From a virus, in IMG/VR virus record IMGVR_UViG_3300027668_000058, positions 1-31,852 of that record: 31,852 nt of DNA; one strand, written 5' to 3'. The notes beneath the pieces were generated by a model. The model saw nothing but the letters and a program-made list of their open reading frames with translations, was not told the origin of the DNA and did not search any database. The position numbers were made by a program, and so were the translations under genes. Positions 22,697-30,773 of the stretch are shown in pieces. Each line of letters begins with the position of its first letter. Within the stretch, counting starts at the first letter, position 1.

Positions 22697-25600
22697 TACA
22701 ATTCTCCAAGTAATCTTAGTAGTCTATCATTTTCGTCTTCAACTTGTCCACCCTGTGCGAAGCCACTAGCACGTGCCATTGGACCCATAGGGTTGTTAGC
22801 CGGTTGTGGTTGAACACGTCTTGTACCGTATGGGCTTGCGAACAGCCCCGCTTGTTGCTCAGTAGCAAATATGTTGTCCCCACCGATGTCGTACAGATAA
22901 TCTATCTGCGCTTTCTCTCCCGGTGTAGTCGTTACTTGTTGTCCGTATAAGTCGTCAGCCCCTGCTAACATTTCAGCAAGTTGGTTTACGTTTTGCGTCT
23001 TTGTTTGCGTGTCAATCTGCGTGTTAATATCGGTTTGTACGTCAGTGATAGCGTCTAGCGTAGTCTGCGTGTCTTGTTCTTGCTTTAAGAATAAACCAGT
23101 GGCAGGGTCAAATATAGACGTATCCGCAAGGGTAGTGTCAGTAGTACCCTGTAGTGTATCGGTTAACAGATTTTGGTCCGCTATGTCAACAATACCGTCT
23201 CCAGTAACATCATACTGCAGTGTTAACTCTTCACTAACGTTTTCTTGCGCTATTAAGTCAGTTACAAAATCAATGTCAGTCTGTGTCACCTCACGTGCAG
23301 GTTTGCCAACAAATTGCGCTACCGTATCAAGGTCAACACCAAGGGCTGTTATATCTCCTGTAAGTGCAGTCTCAACACCCTCAATCTCTTCTGTAAGCGT
23401 AGTTTCAGTCTCGCCAATAGCCGCTAACAAATCTGTTTTTGAAGTGCCCAATGCAGTAGAAACTTCGTCTATAGCTTTCTGCAGTGCGGTATCACGGTCA
23501 AACCCTGCGTCCTCGTAGGCTTTTATAGTGGCAAACAAGCCAGTAGCATCTTTAGATTCGTCTGTTAATTCAGTAGTTGGGTCATCTTCTACTCCAGCAG
23601 TGCCTAGTATATCTGCTAGGTCTCCTACGTCTTCTTTAACTTCTCCTACTTCTTCTTTAACTTCTGTTACGTCTTCTTTGACGTCCGCGACGTCTTTAGC
23701 AACAACATCAATTTCGTCACTAAGTTCGTCTTTGGTTATGCCAAGTTGGTCTAGTAGTGCGTCTTCAGTAAGGCCGAGGTCCGTAGTCAGTTTAGCAAGG
23801 GCGGCTTCCAACGCTTCATCTCTTGTCGCGCCATCTTCTAGCTCTCGGTAAATGCCTGTAGCATCTTTGGACTCATCGACATCGGTGTCAGGATTATCCT
23901 CAACAGACGGTGACCCTATGATACCTCTGATTATGTTAGTAGTTGCTACAGGAGCGTATTCTCTAACCGCTTCTAACTGAGTTTCCTCGTCAAACTGCCC
24001 AACAAACCTGTCAATATCTGCTTGCTCTACGTCCACAAGCCCAAGCTCTTCGTAAGCTGCGCGTATTTCGCCTGCGTCAACGTATCGTGGGTCTACGTAC
24101 TCGTCTATAGCAGCCTTTTGTGTTGTTTGGTAAGTTGCGTCGTTTAATTGTCCAGTAAACCTTGCAATTTCATCGGCATCGGGGTTGTACCCAATCTCGC
24201 TAAGAAACGCTTCAGCTTCTTCTGCTGTCATCTGTCGTGGGTCTACGTACCCACCAATAGCGCTCTTTTGTATTTCTTCAGTTTTAGAGGCAACGAAGTT
24301 TGCAATCTCTTCTGGCGTAGCTGTATAGTCTGTAGCAGCAAAGAAAGCCGCAGCCTCGTCTTCTGTAGTTGCTAAAGGATCATACTCTGTACGGGCACCC
24401 GCTAGTTTATCAGCAGCATAATTATCTGCTACGCCCTGACCTACATAAGTAGCAGCAAGGGCATCTGTTAACGTCAGCCCCTCTTCGTCGGCTATAGCCT
24501 GCACCTCATCACGTGTTACCTGTCGAGGGTCTACGTATTTTGCAACTACGCCAGCTTGTTCTGTCTCTGATACTTGCGCAACAAATTGCGCAACTTGTTC
24601 ATCTGTTGGGTTCTCGTACCCAAGGTCAGCGAAGAACTGCCGCGCTTCTGCGTCGGACACCATACGGGGGTCTACATACGCGCCAATATCCGTTTCTGTT
24701 TTTGTAGCAAAGTTATCGTTGCCTTGCCCCACACGGTTTAAAATCTCTTCGTTAGTACCCACGTAGCCTGTGGCCTCAAAGAACGCACGAGATTCCGCTT
24801 CAGTAACTTGCCGTGGATTTACATACTCTTCAATGGCTATTTTCTGATCTGCGTCAGGAGTTGCACCCACACGATCCAAAATCTCTTGCTCACTAGGTGT
24901 GTAGCCAAGGTCTGCGTAAAACTGCTCTGCTTCAGTACGAGAAGTGTGGCTGTCGTCGTACTTTTCTATTATTGTATCTTCTAAATCTTCTTCAGGCTTA
25001 GTTCCTACTAAGTCGTCTACTTGTTCCTCTGTAAGCGTAACACCTTCTTTCTCTGCGGCTTCTTTAGCTTCCTCACGAGTAACGTAGAAAGGGTCAAGAT
25101 ACTGTTCTGTTAGCCGCTCAATATCGGATTCTTTAGTCTCTCCAACTAATTCTTTATACGCGCCTTCCGCAATCTCATCAGTAAATTCTAACTCTGGGTT
25201 AACAAGTTTTACGTATTCTTTTACTTCTTCTTTGGTAACAATTTCAGTGTCGTGGTTGATATTTAGTAACTCAGTAGTAGTAGCCACGTCTATGTTGTTT
25301 TTTTCTGCGGCGGCTTTCATTTCTTCTATTGTTGGTTTGGGTTTAACCTGTCCGCTAGTTTTGTCGTAAGTAAACGCACCTCCAAACCCATTCCCAAGAC
25401 CTGTTATGTCAAAGAATACATCTGGTTGTGTAAGCGCCATAGCAGTCGCAACGGTACTGCCTGCCTGCACTATATCAGCACCAATTTTTATACTACCTGC
25501 AGTGGGGCCACCCGCCATAGCGCCGAGCAGTGCTGCGGCTGTAATGTTACCCGACACATCTCTAGTGGGGTCTATAAGGGATAATCGACCTTCAATAAAC

Positions 25601-28600
25601 GCGGAGATACCACCTTCTTCGACTAGACCCTCGGAAGCGGATTCTTTGGCTACAATCTCAGCGTACCCTTTTAGTTGGTCAATAAACCCATCGGGAGCTT
25701 TTCTATCCCCAAACAGAGCTTTCTCTAAAGCCATGTTGTCTATAGGAGACTTCGCCGCTAGACCCGCAGTTACGAGTGCTATACCTCCCCCGATTAACCC
25801 AGCCATCATGGCTAAGTCTGAGGCGTACTTTTCTGCTTTTTCAAGGTGTGCGGGGCTTTCTATTACAGCTTTTGCTTCTCCGTAAGCTAACCCTTGTTTA
25901 AGTAAACCTTTGATAGTGACGTCGTTGTAAGTAGCAAGACCCTTGTCATAACCGTCCCCCGCGCCACCACCAAAACCTTCAGCTATGTTCCCTGCTGTAC
26001 CACCAGCCACTGCGCCGTATAGACCAGCACGTTTTAGTGCAGTCTCCGTAAATTCTTTGCCTAGTAACGACGCACCGCCTTTTACCCCAAGTCTAGCGAC
26101 TAACGACGTGCCACCAGTAGCAACTAATAAAGGTAGTTCTTGGAAAAGTTCACTGACTATATATTCTGAAACAAACGCAGTGGGGTTGTTCCACGCCGTA
26201 CTCATAATTGCGCCAGTGGTGCCCCAAAAACCTTCAGTCTCTGACATAGCTGTAGCCATATCTTCGTTTAGTTTAGCTACTTTAGCTTTATACTCGTCAG
26301 TTTGAATACCTTTACCCGCATCACTGAGAACTTCACCAAACGAGCTTAACCATGTATCCTCTGCGGCCGTGTCGGTTAGTCCCGCAGCGTTGGATAAAAT
26401 AACTGCGTAACTAAAAGTTTGCGCAAGTTGCCCAATAGCGTCTAATCCAAGCCCTGCAGTGTTGGAAAGAAAATCAGTTACTCCATCGGTTTCTCCTAGC
26501 CGCAGGGCTTCGGCAATAGCGATGTCGTCAGCGTTTTCCATAAAATTGTATTTGCCAACAGGATCGCCGTCGCTATCAACACCTTCGTCAAGAAGATCAA
26601 TATAATCTCTAAAAGCAACCAAATCGGTAAGGCTAGAGTTGTCAGAAAATTTACTGTTGCTGTTTAACACTTCACCTATAGGCGCAGTTTCTGCAGCGCG
26701 AACTGCTGCGTCTTCATCAGACATCCCTGTAGATTTCCAATAACCTATAACGTCGTTATGTATGGCCTCGGTAGTGACTGTATAACCTGCAAAATCAATG
26801 GCGGAACCTGTTGGTTCTGGTTTTTTATAGTTTGAACCTAACCTAGCGCGTTCTTGCATGTGATTTGCTAAGATGTCGTCGTAAGATTGGTCACCGTTTA
26901 TTGTTTCTCCAGTAAATTTATCTTTAAACGCGGTAACGTTGTACCCAGCGTCTTTTAATTTTTTAAAGTCATTGAGCGTAATTATCTGGCCTTGTCGGCT
27001 TGCATCTCCCGCTACAGAAGCCATGTCGTAAGTTAACCGCCCACCAAGTGCTACAGGATCAGCAACCTTTTTCCGGTAGTCCTGCATGGACCACACGCCG
27101 TCATTAAAGTCCCGAGGGTCACCGCCTCGACCACCACCAACACCTTCAAGGTATGGGTCAACTTTCTTTTTACCGTCGGGAGTATCTAAAAGATATACAA
27201 CATCGCCAAACTCGTCGTACGAGGCCGTATACCCTTCACCGTATAGATTGCCCCCTGCTTCCTTGTTTAAGTCTGCAGGATCAAATACTTGGGCTGTACC
27301 TATGTTACTTAGATAGTGAGCATATACGTCCTCTCCTGCTTCTAAGCCGTTAAGCTCACGATACTTGTCCGCGTCAATTCCGGGCCGCATAGTAGTTGCT
27401 ATGGTCTTCTGCACACCAGTCAACATAGGCTTTAGAGCCGCGTCTAAGTCTTCTATGTCCTGCATTACATACTTGGATTCTTCGTCGTATGCGGCTTGTA
27501 GACCCTCAATAGTAGGTTCGTATTTGTCGTACGTGGCTTGATACGCGTCTAACTGTTTCTTAATATTTGGGTAGTCATCACCCAATGAATTAGCGTGATT
27601 ATTAAAGTCTGCAGAGGCTATGTTAGCCGCGTCCTGAGTTGCTTGTGTAGGGTTAGCGTTATGTGCAGCCAGCGCGGTATTGTACACTCCTTTGAGCCGT
27701 TCCTGCTCGGCAATCCTGCCATTTAGGTCTTTACTCAACGCGTTAAACGCAGAAGTGGCCTCGGTTGTCTCTCGCATTGCTATGTTAAGAGGTTCTGCGG
27801 CAGCCCTTGCTTTTGCGGAATTGCCTGTAATACCGTCTATCGCTTCGTCAATAGGATCACTGAGCGTGTCAATAAGGTCTTCGTATGCTTCTTCTTGCAT
27901 TTTGCCAAAGAATGCTTCGCCTGATAGGTCAGGGTTACCCATTTTAGCGGAGTTCCACGCAGCGCCAACGGCGTCGGACAGGATTTTTACCTGTACGTCA
28001 GATAAGTTTTCTCCCAACGAATCTTTAGCGTCGGCTATGAGGCCGTCCATAAAACCAGCAAGAGGGACGTACTTGTCCACAAGGTTAGACACGTAACCTT
28101 CTTTATCTAACGCAGCGAGTATATCTTGTGGAGACAAATCTTGCCCAGTAAGTTCCGCAGCGACACTAGCATATATAGATTCTTTTACACCTGCTGATAA
28201 GTCGTTAACAGATTTACCTAAATCTGAGTCTAAGAAAGACTGCTCAATCCCTCCCATTACGGCGTCGGTAGCGGCCTCTAACCCTGCGTTAACCCCCCCA
28301 AGAGCCACTGCGTTTGTAAACGCTTTAAAAGCAGCTTTTGGATCGCCCCCACTGGCAACAAATGTTTTAGTAGCAGATTTAGTTCCCGCCTCTAAAACAT
28401 TTGCAACGGTGGTCGCCAACTGCGTGCTTTTTATAGCCGAGCTAGTAACTTGTTGGATAGTTGGAGAAGTGAGTTTGGCGACTGCGCCCGTTGCATAAGT
28501 ACCAGCAAAACTAATTGCCGCAGACTTTACGGCGTCTCCAAGACTACCTCCATTGATAAGTGTTTGTGTACCACTGGCAAGAGGGATAACCCACTTAGCC

Positions 28601-28857
28601 GCTGCAGTTAACGTCGCGGCGGTAGTTCCAATAAACGGAGCCAGATATGGCGCACCGATAGTAACCGCTAAAGTTGCAAGAGCCTCAATAGGATTGTCAA
28701 GCGCGTAATCAATAACGTCAACAACACCCTTAACAACAGGTTCTACAATCTCGTCTACGACCCAATCAACGACATCGACTACAACGTCAATAATCGTACC
28801 AACGACGTCGGTTACAACGTCAACTACGTCTTCAATAACTTTAACAACTGCGGGCAT
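22696..28857 (-). CDS. Giant repeat-containing virion protein, probably internal/ejection protein, 2053 aa
   Basis: Regions in order: residues 1-50 an unusual Val/Asp amphipathic stretch (V-V-D-V-V-T-D-V-V and similar); 55-130 hydrophobic segments; several further glycine-rich hydrophobic stretches near 905-930 and 1010-1035; about nine degenerate 47-residue repeats at 1205-1635 with the core D-P-R-x-V-T-x-x-E-A-x-x-F; a duplicated module flanking a heptad coiled coil at 1720-1745; a dockerin-like loop at 1883-1894; and a C-terminus containing G-F-A-Q-G-G-Q-V, related to motifs in the next two virion proteins. The size, membrane-active-looking segments and location support an internal virion protein ejected with DNA. 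It starts 4 nt after the GNAT-like gene, with a weak AAAGG site. No enzymatic motif was found. Confidence 0.82.
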   Translation of the reverse strand: MPAVVKVIEDVVDVVTDVVGTIIDVVVDVVDWVVDEIVEPVVKGVVDVIDYALDNPIEALATLAVTIGAPYLAPFIGTTAATLTAAAKWVIPLASGTQTLINGGSLGDAVKSAAISFAGTYATGAVAKLTSPTIQQVTSSAIKSTQLATTVANVLEAGTKSATKTFVASGGDPKAAFKAFTNAVALGGVNAGLEAATDAVMGGIEQSFLDSDLGKSVNDLSAGVKESIYASVAAELTGQDLSPQDILAALDKEGYVSNLVDKYVPLAGFMDGLIADAKDSLGENLSDVQVKILSDAVGAAWNSAKMGNPDLSGEAFFGKMQEEAYEDLIDTLSDPIDEAIDGITGNSAKARAAAEPLNIAMRETTEATSAFNALSKDLNGRIAEQERLKGVYNTALAAHNANPTQATQDAANIASADFNNHANSLGDDYPNIKKQLDAYQATYDKYEPTIEGLQAAYDEESKYVMQDIEDLDAALKPMLTGVQKTIATTMRPGIDADKYRELNGLEAGEDVYAHYLSNIGTAQVFDPADLNKEAGGNLYGEGYTASYDEFGDVVYLLDTPDGKKKVDPYLEGVGGGRGGDPRDFNDGVWSMQDYRKKVADPVALGGRLTYDMASVAGDASRQGQIITLNDFKKLKDAGYNVTAFKDKFTGETINGDQSYDDILANHMQERARLGSNYKKPEPTGSAIDFAGYTVTTEAIHNDVIGYWKSTGMSDEDAAVRAAETAPIGEVLNSNSKFSDNSSLTDLVAFRDYIDLLDEGVDSDGDPVGKYNFMENADDIAIAEALRLGETDGVTDFLSNTAGLGLDAIGQLAQTFSYAVILSNAAGLTDTAAEDTWLSSFGEVLSDAGKGIQTDEYKAKVAKLNEDMATAMSETEGFWGTTGAIMSTAWNNPTAFVSEYIVSELFQELPLLVATGGTSLVARLGVKGGASLLGKEFTETALKRAGLYGAVAGGTAGNIAEGFGGGAGDGYDKGLATYNDVTIKGLLKQGLAYGEAKAVIESPAHLEKAEKYASDLAMMAGLIGGGIALVTAGLAAKSPIDNMALEKALFGDRKAPDGFIDQLKGYAEIVAKESASEGLVEEGGISAFIEGRLSLIDPTRDVSGNITAAALLGAMAGGPTAGSIKIGADIVQAGSTVATAMALTQPDVFFDITGLGNGFGGAFTYDKTSGQVKPKPTIEEMKAAAEKNNIDVATTTELLNINHDTEIVTKEEVKEYVKLVNPELEFTDEIAEGAYKELVGETKESDIERLTEQYLDPFYVTREEAKEAAEKEGVTLTEEQVDDLVGTKPEEDLEDTIIEKYDDSHTSRTEAEQFYADLGYTPSEQEILDRVGATPDADQKIAIEEYVNPRQVTEAESRAFFEATGYVGTNEEILNRVGQGNDNFATKTETDIGAYVDPRMVSDAEARQFFADLGYENPTDEQVAQFVAQVSETEQAGVVAKYVDPRQVTRDEVQAIADEEGLTLTDALAATYVGQGVADNYAADKLAGARTEYDPLATTEDEAAAFFAATDYTATPEEIANFVASKTEEIQKSAIGGYVDPRQMTAEEAEAFLSEIGYNPDADEIARFTGQLNDATYQTTQKAAIDEYVDPRYVDAGEIRAAYEELGLVDVEQADIDRFVGQFDEETQLEAVREYAPVATTNIIRGIIGSPSVEDNPDTDVDESKDATGIYRELEDGATRDEALEAALAKLTTDLGLTEDALLDQLGITKDELSDEIDVVAKDVADVKEDVTEVKEEVGEVKEDVGDLADILGTAGVEDDPTTELTDESKDATGLFATIKAYEDAGFDRDTALQKAIDEVSTALGTSKTDLLAAIGETETTLTEEIEGVETALTGDITALGVDLDTVAQFVGKPAREVTQTDIDFVTDLIAQENVSEELTLQYDVTGDGIVDIADQNLLTDTLQGTTDTTLADTSIFDPATGLFLKQEQDTQTTLDAITDVQTDINTQIDTQTKTQNVNQLAEMLAGADDLYGQQVTTTPGEKAQIDYLYDIGGDNIFATEQQAGLFASPYGTRRVQPQPANNPMGPMARASGFAQGGQVEDENDRLLRLLGEL
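23176..23211 (-). other. Dockerin/EF-hand-like calcium loop in the 2053-aa protein
   Basis: Residues 1883-1894 read D-V-T-G-D-G-I-V-D-I-A-D, followed by Q-N-L-L, the pattern of a type I dockerin half (D-x-N/T-x-D-G-x-V-x-x-x-D). Only one clear loop is seen, so it may be a single calcium-stabilised turn. Confidence 0.6.
23417..23916 (-). repeat. Duplicated coding module flanking a coiled coil
   Basis: Two copies of a module of about 55-62 residues share V-E-D-[ND]-P, D-E-S-K-D-A-T-G and a following D-[EL]-A-L-[EQ]-[AK]-A helix ending in L-x-x-[AQ]-[IL]-G. The first copy is coded at about 23740-23916, the second at about 23417-23595, with the heptad region between them. Confidence 0.7.
23624..23700 (-). 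repeat. 21-bp tandem repeats coding heptads
   Basis: Three full 21-bp units (23624-23644, 23645-23665, 23666-23686) and a diverged fourth. Each codes one heptad of the type D-V-x-E-V-K-E, giving an in-register coiled coil of about four heptads. Confidence 0.8.
23952..25248 (-). repeat. About nine degenerate repeats of ~47 residues in the 2053-aa protein
   Basis: Each unit begins near D-P-R-x-V-T, continues E-A-x-x-F-F-A-x-x-G-Y-x-x-T-x-x-E-I-x-x-F-V-G and ends in an acidic helix before x-Y-V. Individual units are 45-50 residues (about 140 bp) and diverged at DNA level, so this is an old protein repeat rather than a recent DNA amplification. Confidence 0.82.
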
Positions 28858-28861
28858 GCTA

Positions 28862-29320
28862 CTACGTTGCCTTTGCTAAAGAAACATACGCTTGAGAATT
28901 ACCGTTAGCCAACCTGCCTACCGCAATTTTAGTTCCTGCGTTGTCTTTATCAGCTTGACGTTTCCACACTTCAAACGCCTTATCGTATATTGGCCCGTCG
29001 TACTGAGTTATATAATTGGTAATGCCTAACTCCTTTAGATGGTCAAAGAATTTAAACCCTGCTGACACAAAATTTTGCGCTGTATCGACGGTAAGCCCAC
29101 GACCAACCATCTTGTGTTTGTCCTTGCCCTTACCACGATGCCCAATAAATGCCGTGTTTCCGAACTGTACTAGGTCAGTATCGGGCATTGTAATTTCTTT
29201 CATTATCGAAGCTAGAACAACTTCTGTTGGATATTCCGTAGAATTGTAATTACCCGCAAACTCTGTAATAATTTGCGCAGGTTCTAACTGAGTGACTTTA
29301 CTATCAATTACAGTAGACAT
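28862..29320 (-). CDS. Small podoviral-type protein, possibly GNAT-like acyltransferase fold, 152 aa
   Basis: The pattern N-T-A-F-I-G-H-R-G-K-G ... L-T-V-D-T-A-Q-N-F ... F-K-F-F-D-H-L-K-E-L-G-I-T-N-Y-I-T-Q-Y-D resembles small phage proteins that are sometimes annotated as GNAT-like acetyltransferases and encoded near internal virion proteins. I recall this family rather than prove it. A strand-loop-helix with glycines and basic residues at about 54-80 could be the acyl-donor binding part. GGAGGTG lies 6 nt before the ATG, inside the end of the ketoacyl synthase gene, and the 2053-aa virion gene starts 4 nt after its stop. This places it between an ACP/ketoacyl synthase pair and a giant virion protein. 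Acyl transfer is inference; a purely structural role is equally possible. Confidence 0.5.
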   Translation of the reverse strand: MSTVIDSKVTQLEPAQIITEFAGNYNSTEYPTEVVLASIMKEITMPDTDLVQFGNTAFIGHRGKGKDKHKMVGRGLTVDTAQNFVSAGFKFFDHLKELGITNYITQYDGPIYDKAFEVWKRQADKDNAGTKIAVGRLANGNSQAYVSLAKAT

Positions 29321-29321
29321 C

Positions 29322-30431
29322 CTACACCTCCGTCGAAAATATTGCCGCCGCGTAGGTGTTACCCATACCCGCAGCCAGACTCATAAATGGCCCCTTGTCA
29401 GGAGCAGACGCATCGTAGGACAGAAACACGTCGTCATGTTCGGTCCTATTGAGGATTTTTGGTACAATACCGCGTTTTAAGTCATTAAGCAACAGCCCTG
29501 TCTCCATAAGCCCACTTGCGCTAAGTGTGTGCCCAATAGAAGGTTTGTACGCAGTAGCTATAAACTCTGGTAACACGCTCGTTAAAGCCGCACGTTCGGA
29601 CAGGTTGTTCATCTTTGTTCCCGTCCCATGAGCCTTGACCAGCTTAACATCTTTAGGTGCTACTTTAGCTACTTCTAAAGCTCCTGTAACTGCTTTTGCG
29701 TACCCATTGCCATCAGGGCGTTGTCCTAGTGGGTTAGTGCTATCCTCAGACGCAGCATATGCGCCCATAAACTTACACAGTGGCTCCGCCATACCCTTAT
29801 GTTCACGCTCAAATACTGCTAGGGCCGCACCCTGCCCAACGTGGAACCCGTAGTTTTCACTGTCAAACGCAGAGGGCACACGAGGCGAGTCCAGAGGTAT
29901 GTGTGCGTTAGCTTCCCCAAAGAACTCTAAGGTTTGTATAGACGTAGCATCTTCTCCTGCCATCACAATAACACGGTCAAAGCCGTACAGATGAAACAAG
30001 TGTTGCATATCCATAAGCACTTTTATTCCTGAAGCACACGCGCTTGCGTCGGTACTAACGTGGTCCGCTACGTGAAAGATGCTCGCAATGCGTCCTGCAT
30101 AGATATTAGACAGAGTAATAAACGGTATCTTGCATTTGCTGTGCAGCTTTGCGTCAGGGTTACGGTCATATTTACCCGTGTTCCAACCCCAGCCTTGGCT
30201 ACCCGCAGCGAAAATAAAAGCCGTCTTACCCTCAACAGGGTTGTTAAGCACATAATCAATTACGTCTTGTTTTATAACACGGTCAAACGCCTTATGAGGT
30301 GGGTAGGATATACCGCTTTTGGCTCGTTTGTATGTGTCCATAATCACATTAACTTTTTGCGGATGTACTATGTCGTCGATGTCAACAATCTCTGTTGTAC
30401 AAAGTGTGGCGCATTGGGTCATGTATATCAT
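29322..30431 (-). CDS. Beta-ketoacyl-ACP synthase (KAS I/II type), 369 aa
   Basis: Condensing enzyme of fatty-acid synthesis that elongates acyl-ACP with malonyl-ACP. The thiolase-fold motifs are complete: nucleophile C132 in D-A-S-A-C-A-S-G, H268 in K-A-H-G-T-G-T, and H301 in K296-P-S-I-G-H-T-L-S-A-S-G. K296 has the spacing seen in FabF (Lys335/His340), and G-M-G-N-T near the C-terminus corresponds to G-F-G-G-T-N. At 369 aa it is shorter than FabF (about 410), mainly through a reduced N-terminus, and the FabF gate phenylalanine is replaced by Met. The start overlaps the ACP stop as ATGA. No fabD, fabG, fabZ or fabI is present, so it must use host malonyl-ACP and reductases, or make a one-step product. 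Confidence 0.95.
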   Translation of the reverse strand: MIYMTQCATLCTTEIVDIDDIVHPQKVNVIMDTYKRAKSGISYPPHKAFDRVIKQDVIDYVLNNPVEGKTAFIFAAGSQGWGWNTGKYDRNPDAKLHSKCKIPFITLSNIYAGRIASIFHVADHVSTDASACASGIKVLMDMQHLFHLYGFDRVIVMAGEDATSIQTLEFFGEANAHIPLDSPRVPSAFDSENYGFHVGQGAALAVFEREHKGMAEPLCKFMGAYAASEDSTNPLGQRPDGNGYAKAVTGALEVAKVAPKDVKLVKAHGTGTKMNNLSERAALTSVLPEFIATAYKPSIGHTLSASGLMETGLLLNDLKRGIVPKILNRTEHDDVFLSYDASAPDKGPFMSLAAGMGNTYAAAIFSTEV

Positions 30432-30715
30432 GTAACAGACTCCATAGCGGCTTCTACAGAATCAAATTCTCTAGTTTTATTGGCTTGCATGTATTCTTGC
30501 ATAGCGCCTAAAGACTCCGTGGGTACGTTAAAATCCTCAGTGTCAGGTATGCCGTATACCTCCATTAATAGCACCATAGTAAGCGTCACATCCAAGCTAT
30601 CCAGCCCGATATCTTCTTCTGACAGAGATGTTTCTAAAGATGTTGGTTTTGTGTATTTGTCTGGACGCGGATTGGTTTCAATTACGCACGCGTCGAAAAG
30701 TTCTATAAAGTCCAT
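30428..30715 (-). CDS. acpP-like: Acyl carrier protein, 95 aa
   Basis: Small acidic protein with the 4'-phosphopantetheine attachment motif G37-L-D39-S40-L-D42 and a following helix (V-T-L-T-M-V-L-L-M-E-V-Y-G-I) as in helix II of bacterial ACP. Ser40 is the attachment site, and a host AcpS-type transferase would be needed because none is encoded in the window. Helix II is less acidic than in E. coli ACP, which could narrow partner choice. It is translationally coupled to the ketoacyl synthase by an ATGA overlap, strongly suggesting a dedicated pair. The ribosome binding site is weak (AGGTG). A 58-nt gap separates it from the upstream virion gene; I see no clear promoter or terminator there. 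Confidence 0.92.
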   Translation of the reverse strand: MDFIELFDACVIETNPRPDKYTKPTSLETSLSEEDIGLDSLDVTLTMVLLMEVYGIPDTEDFNVPTESLGAMQEYMQANKTREFDSVEAAMESVT

Positions 30716-30773
30716 TTTGCACCTATCTGTTAAGGGTGCGGCTACGCTACGACATTTCTACACCAATGGCTAG

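Noticed and set aside
23952-25248. Possible CRISPR array, from regularly spaced similar blocks (about 140 bp)
   Set aside because: The blocks are diverged coding repeats in a continuous reading frame, with no constant short repeat and unique spacers.
30060-30773. Rightward open frame of 237 codons
   Set aside because: It is exactly antisense to the ketoacyl synthase and ACP genes, whose motifs are unambiguous; its own composition (Cys/Ser/Val-rich) is that of a shadow frame.
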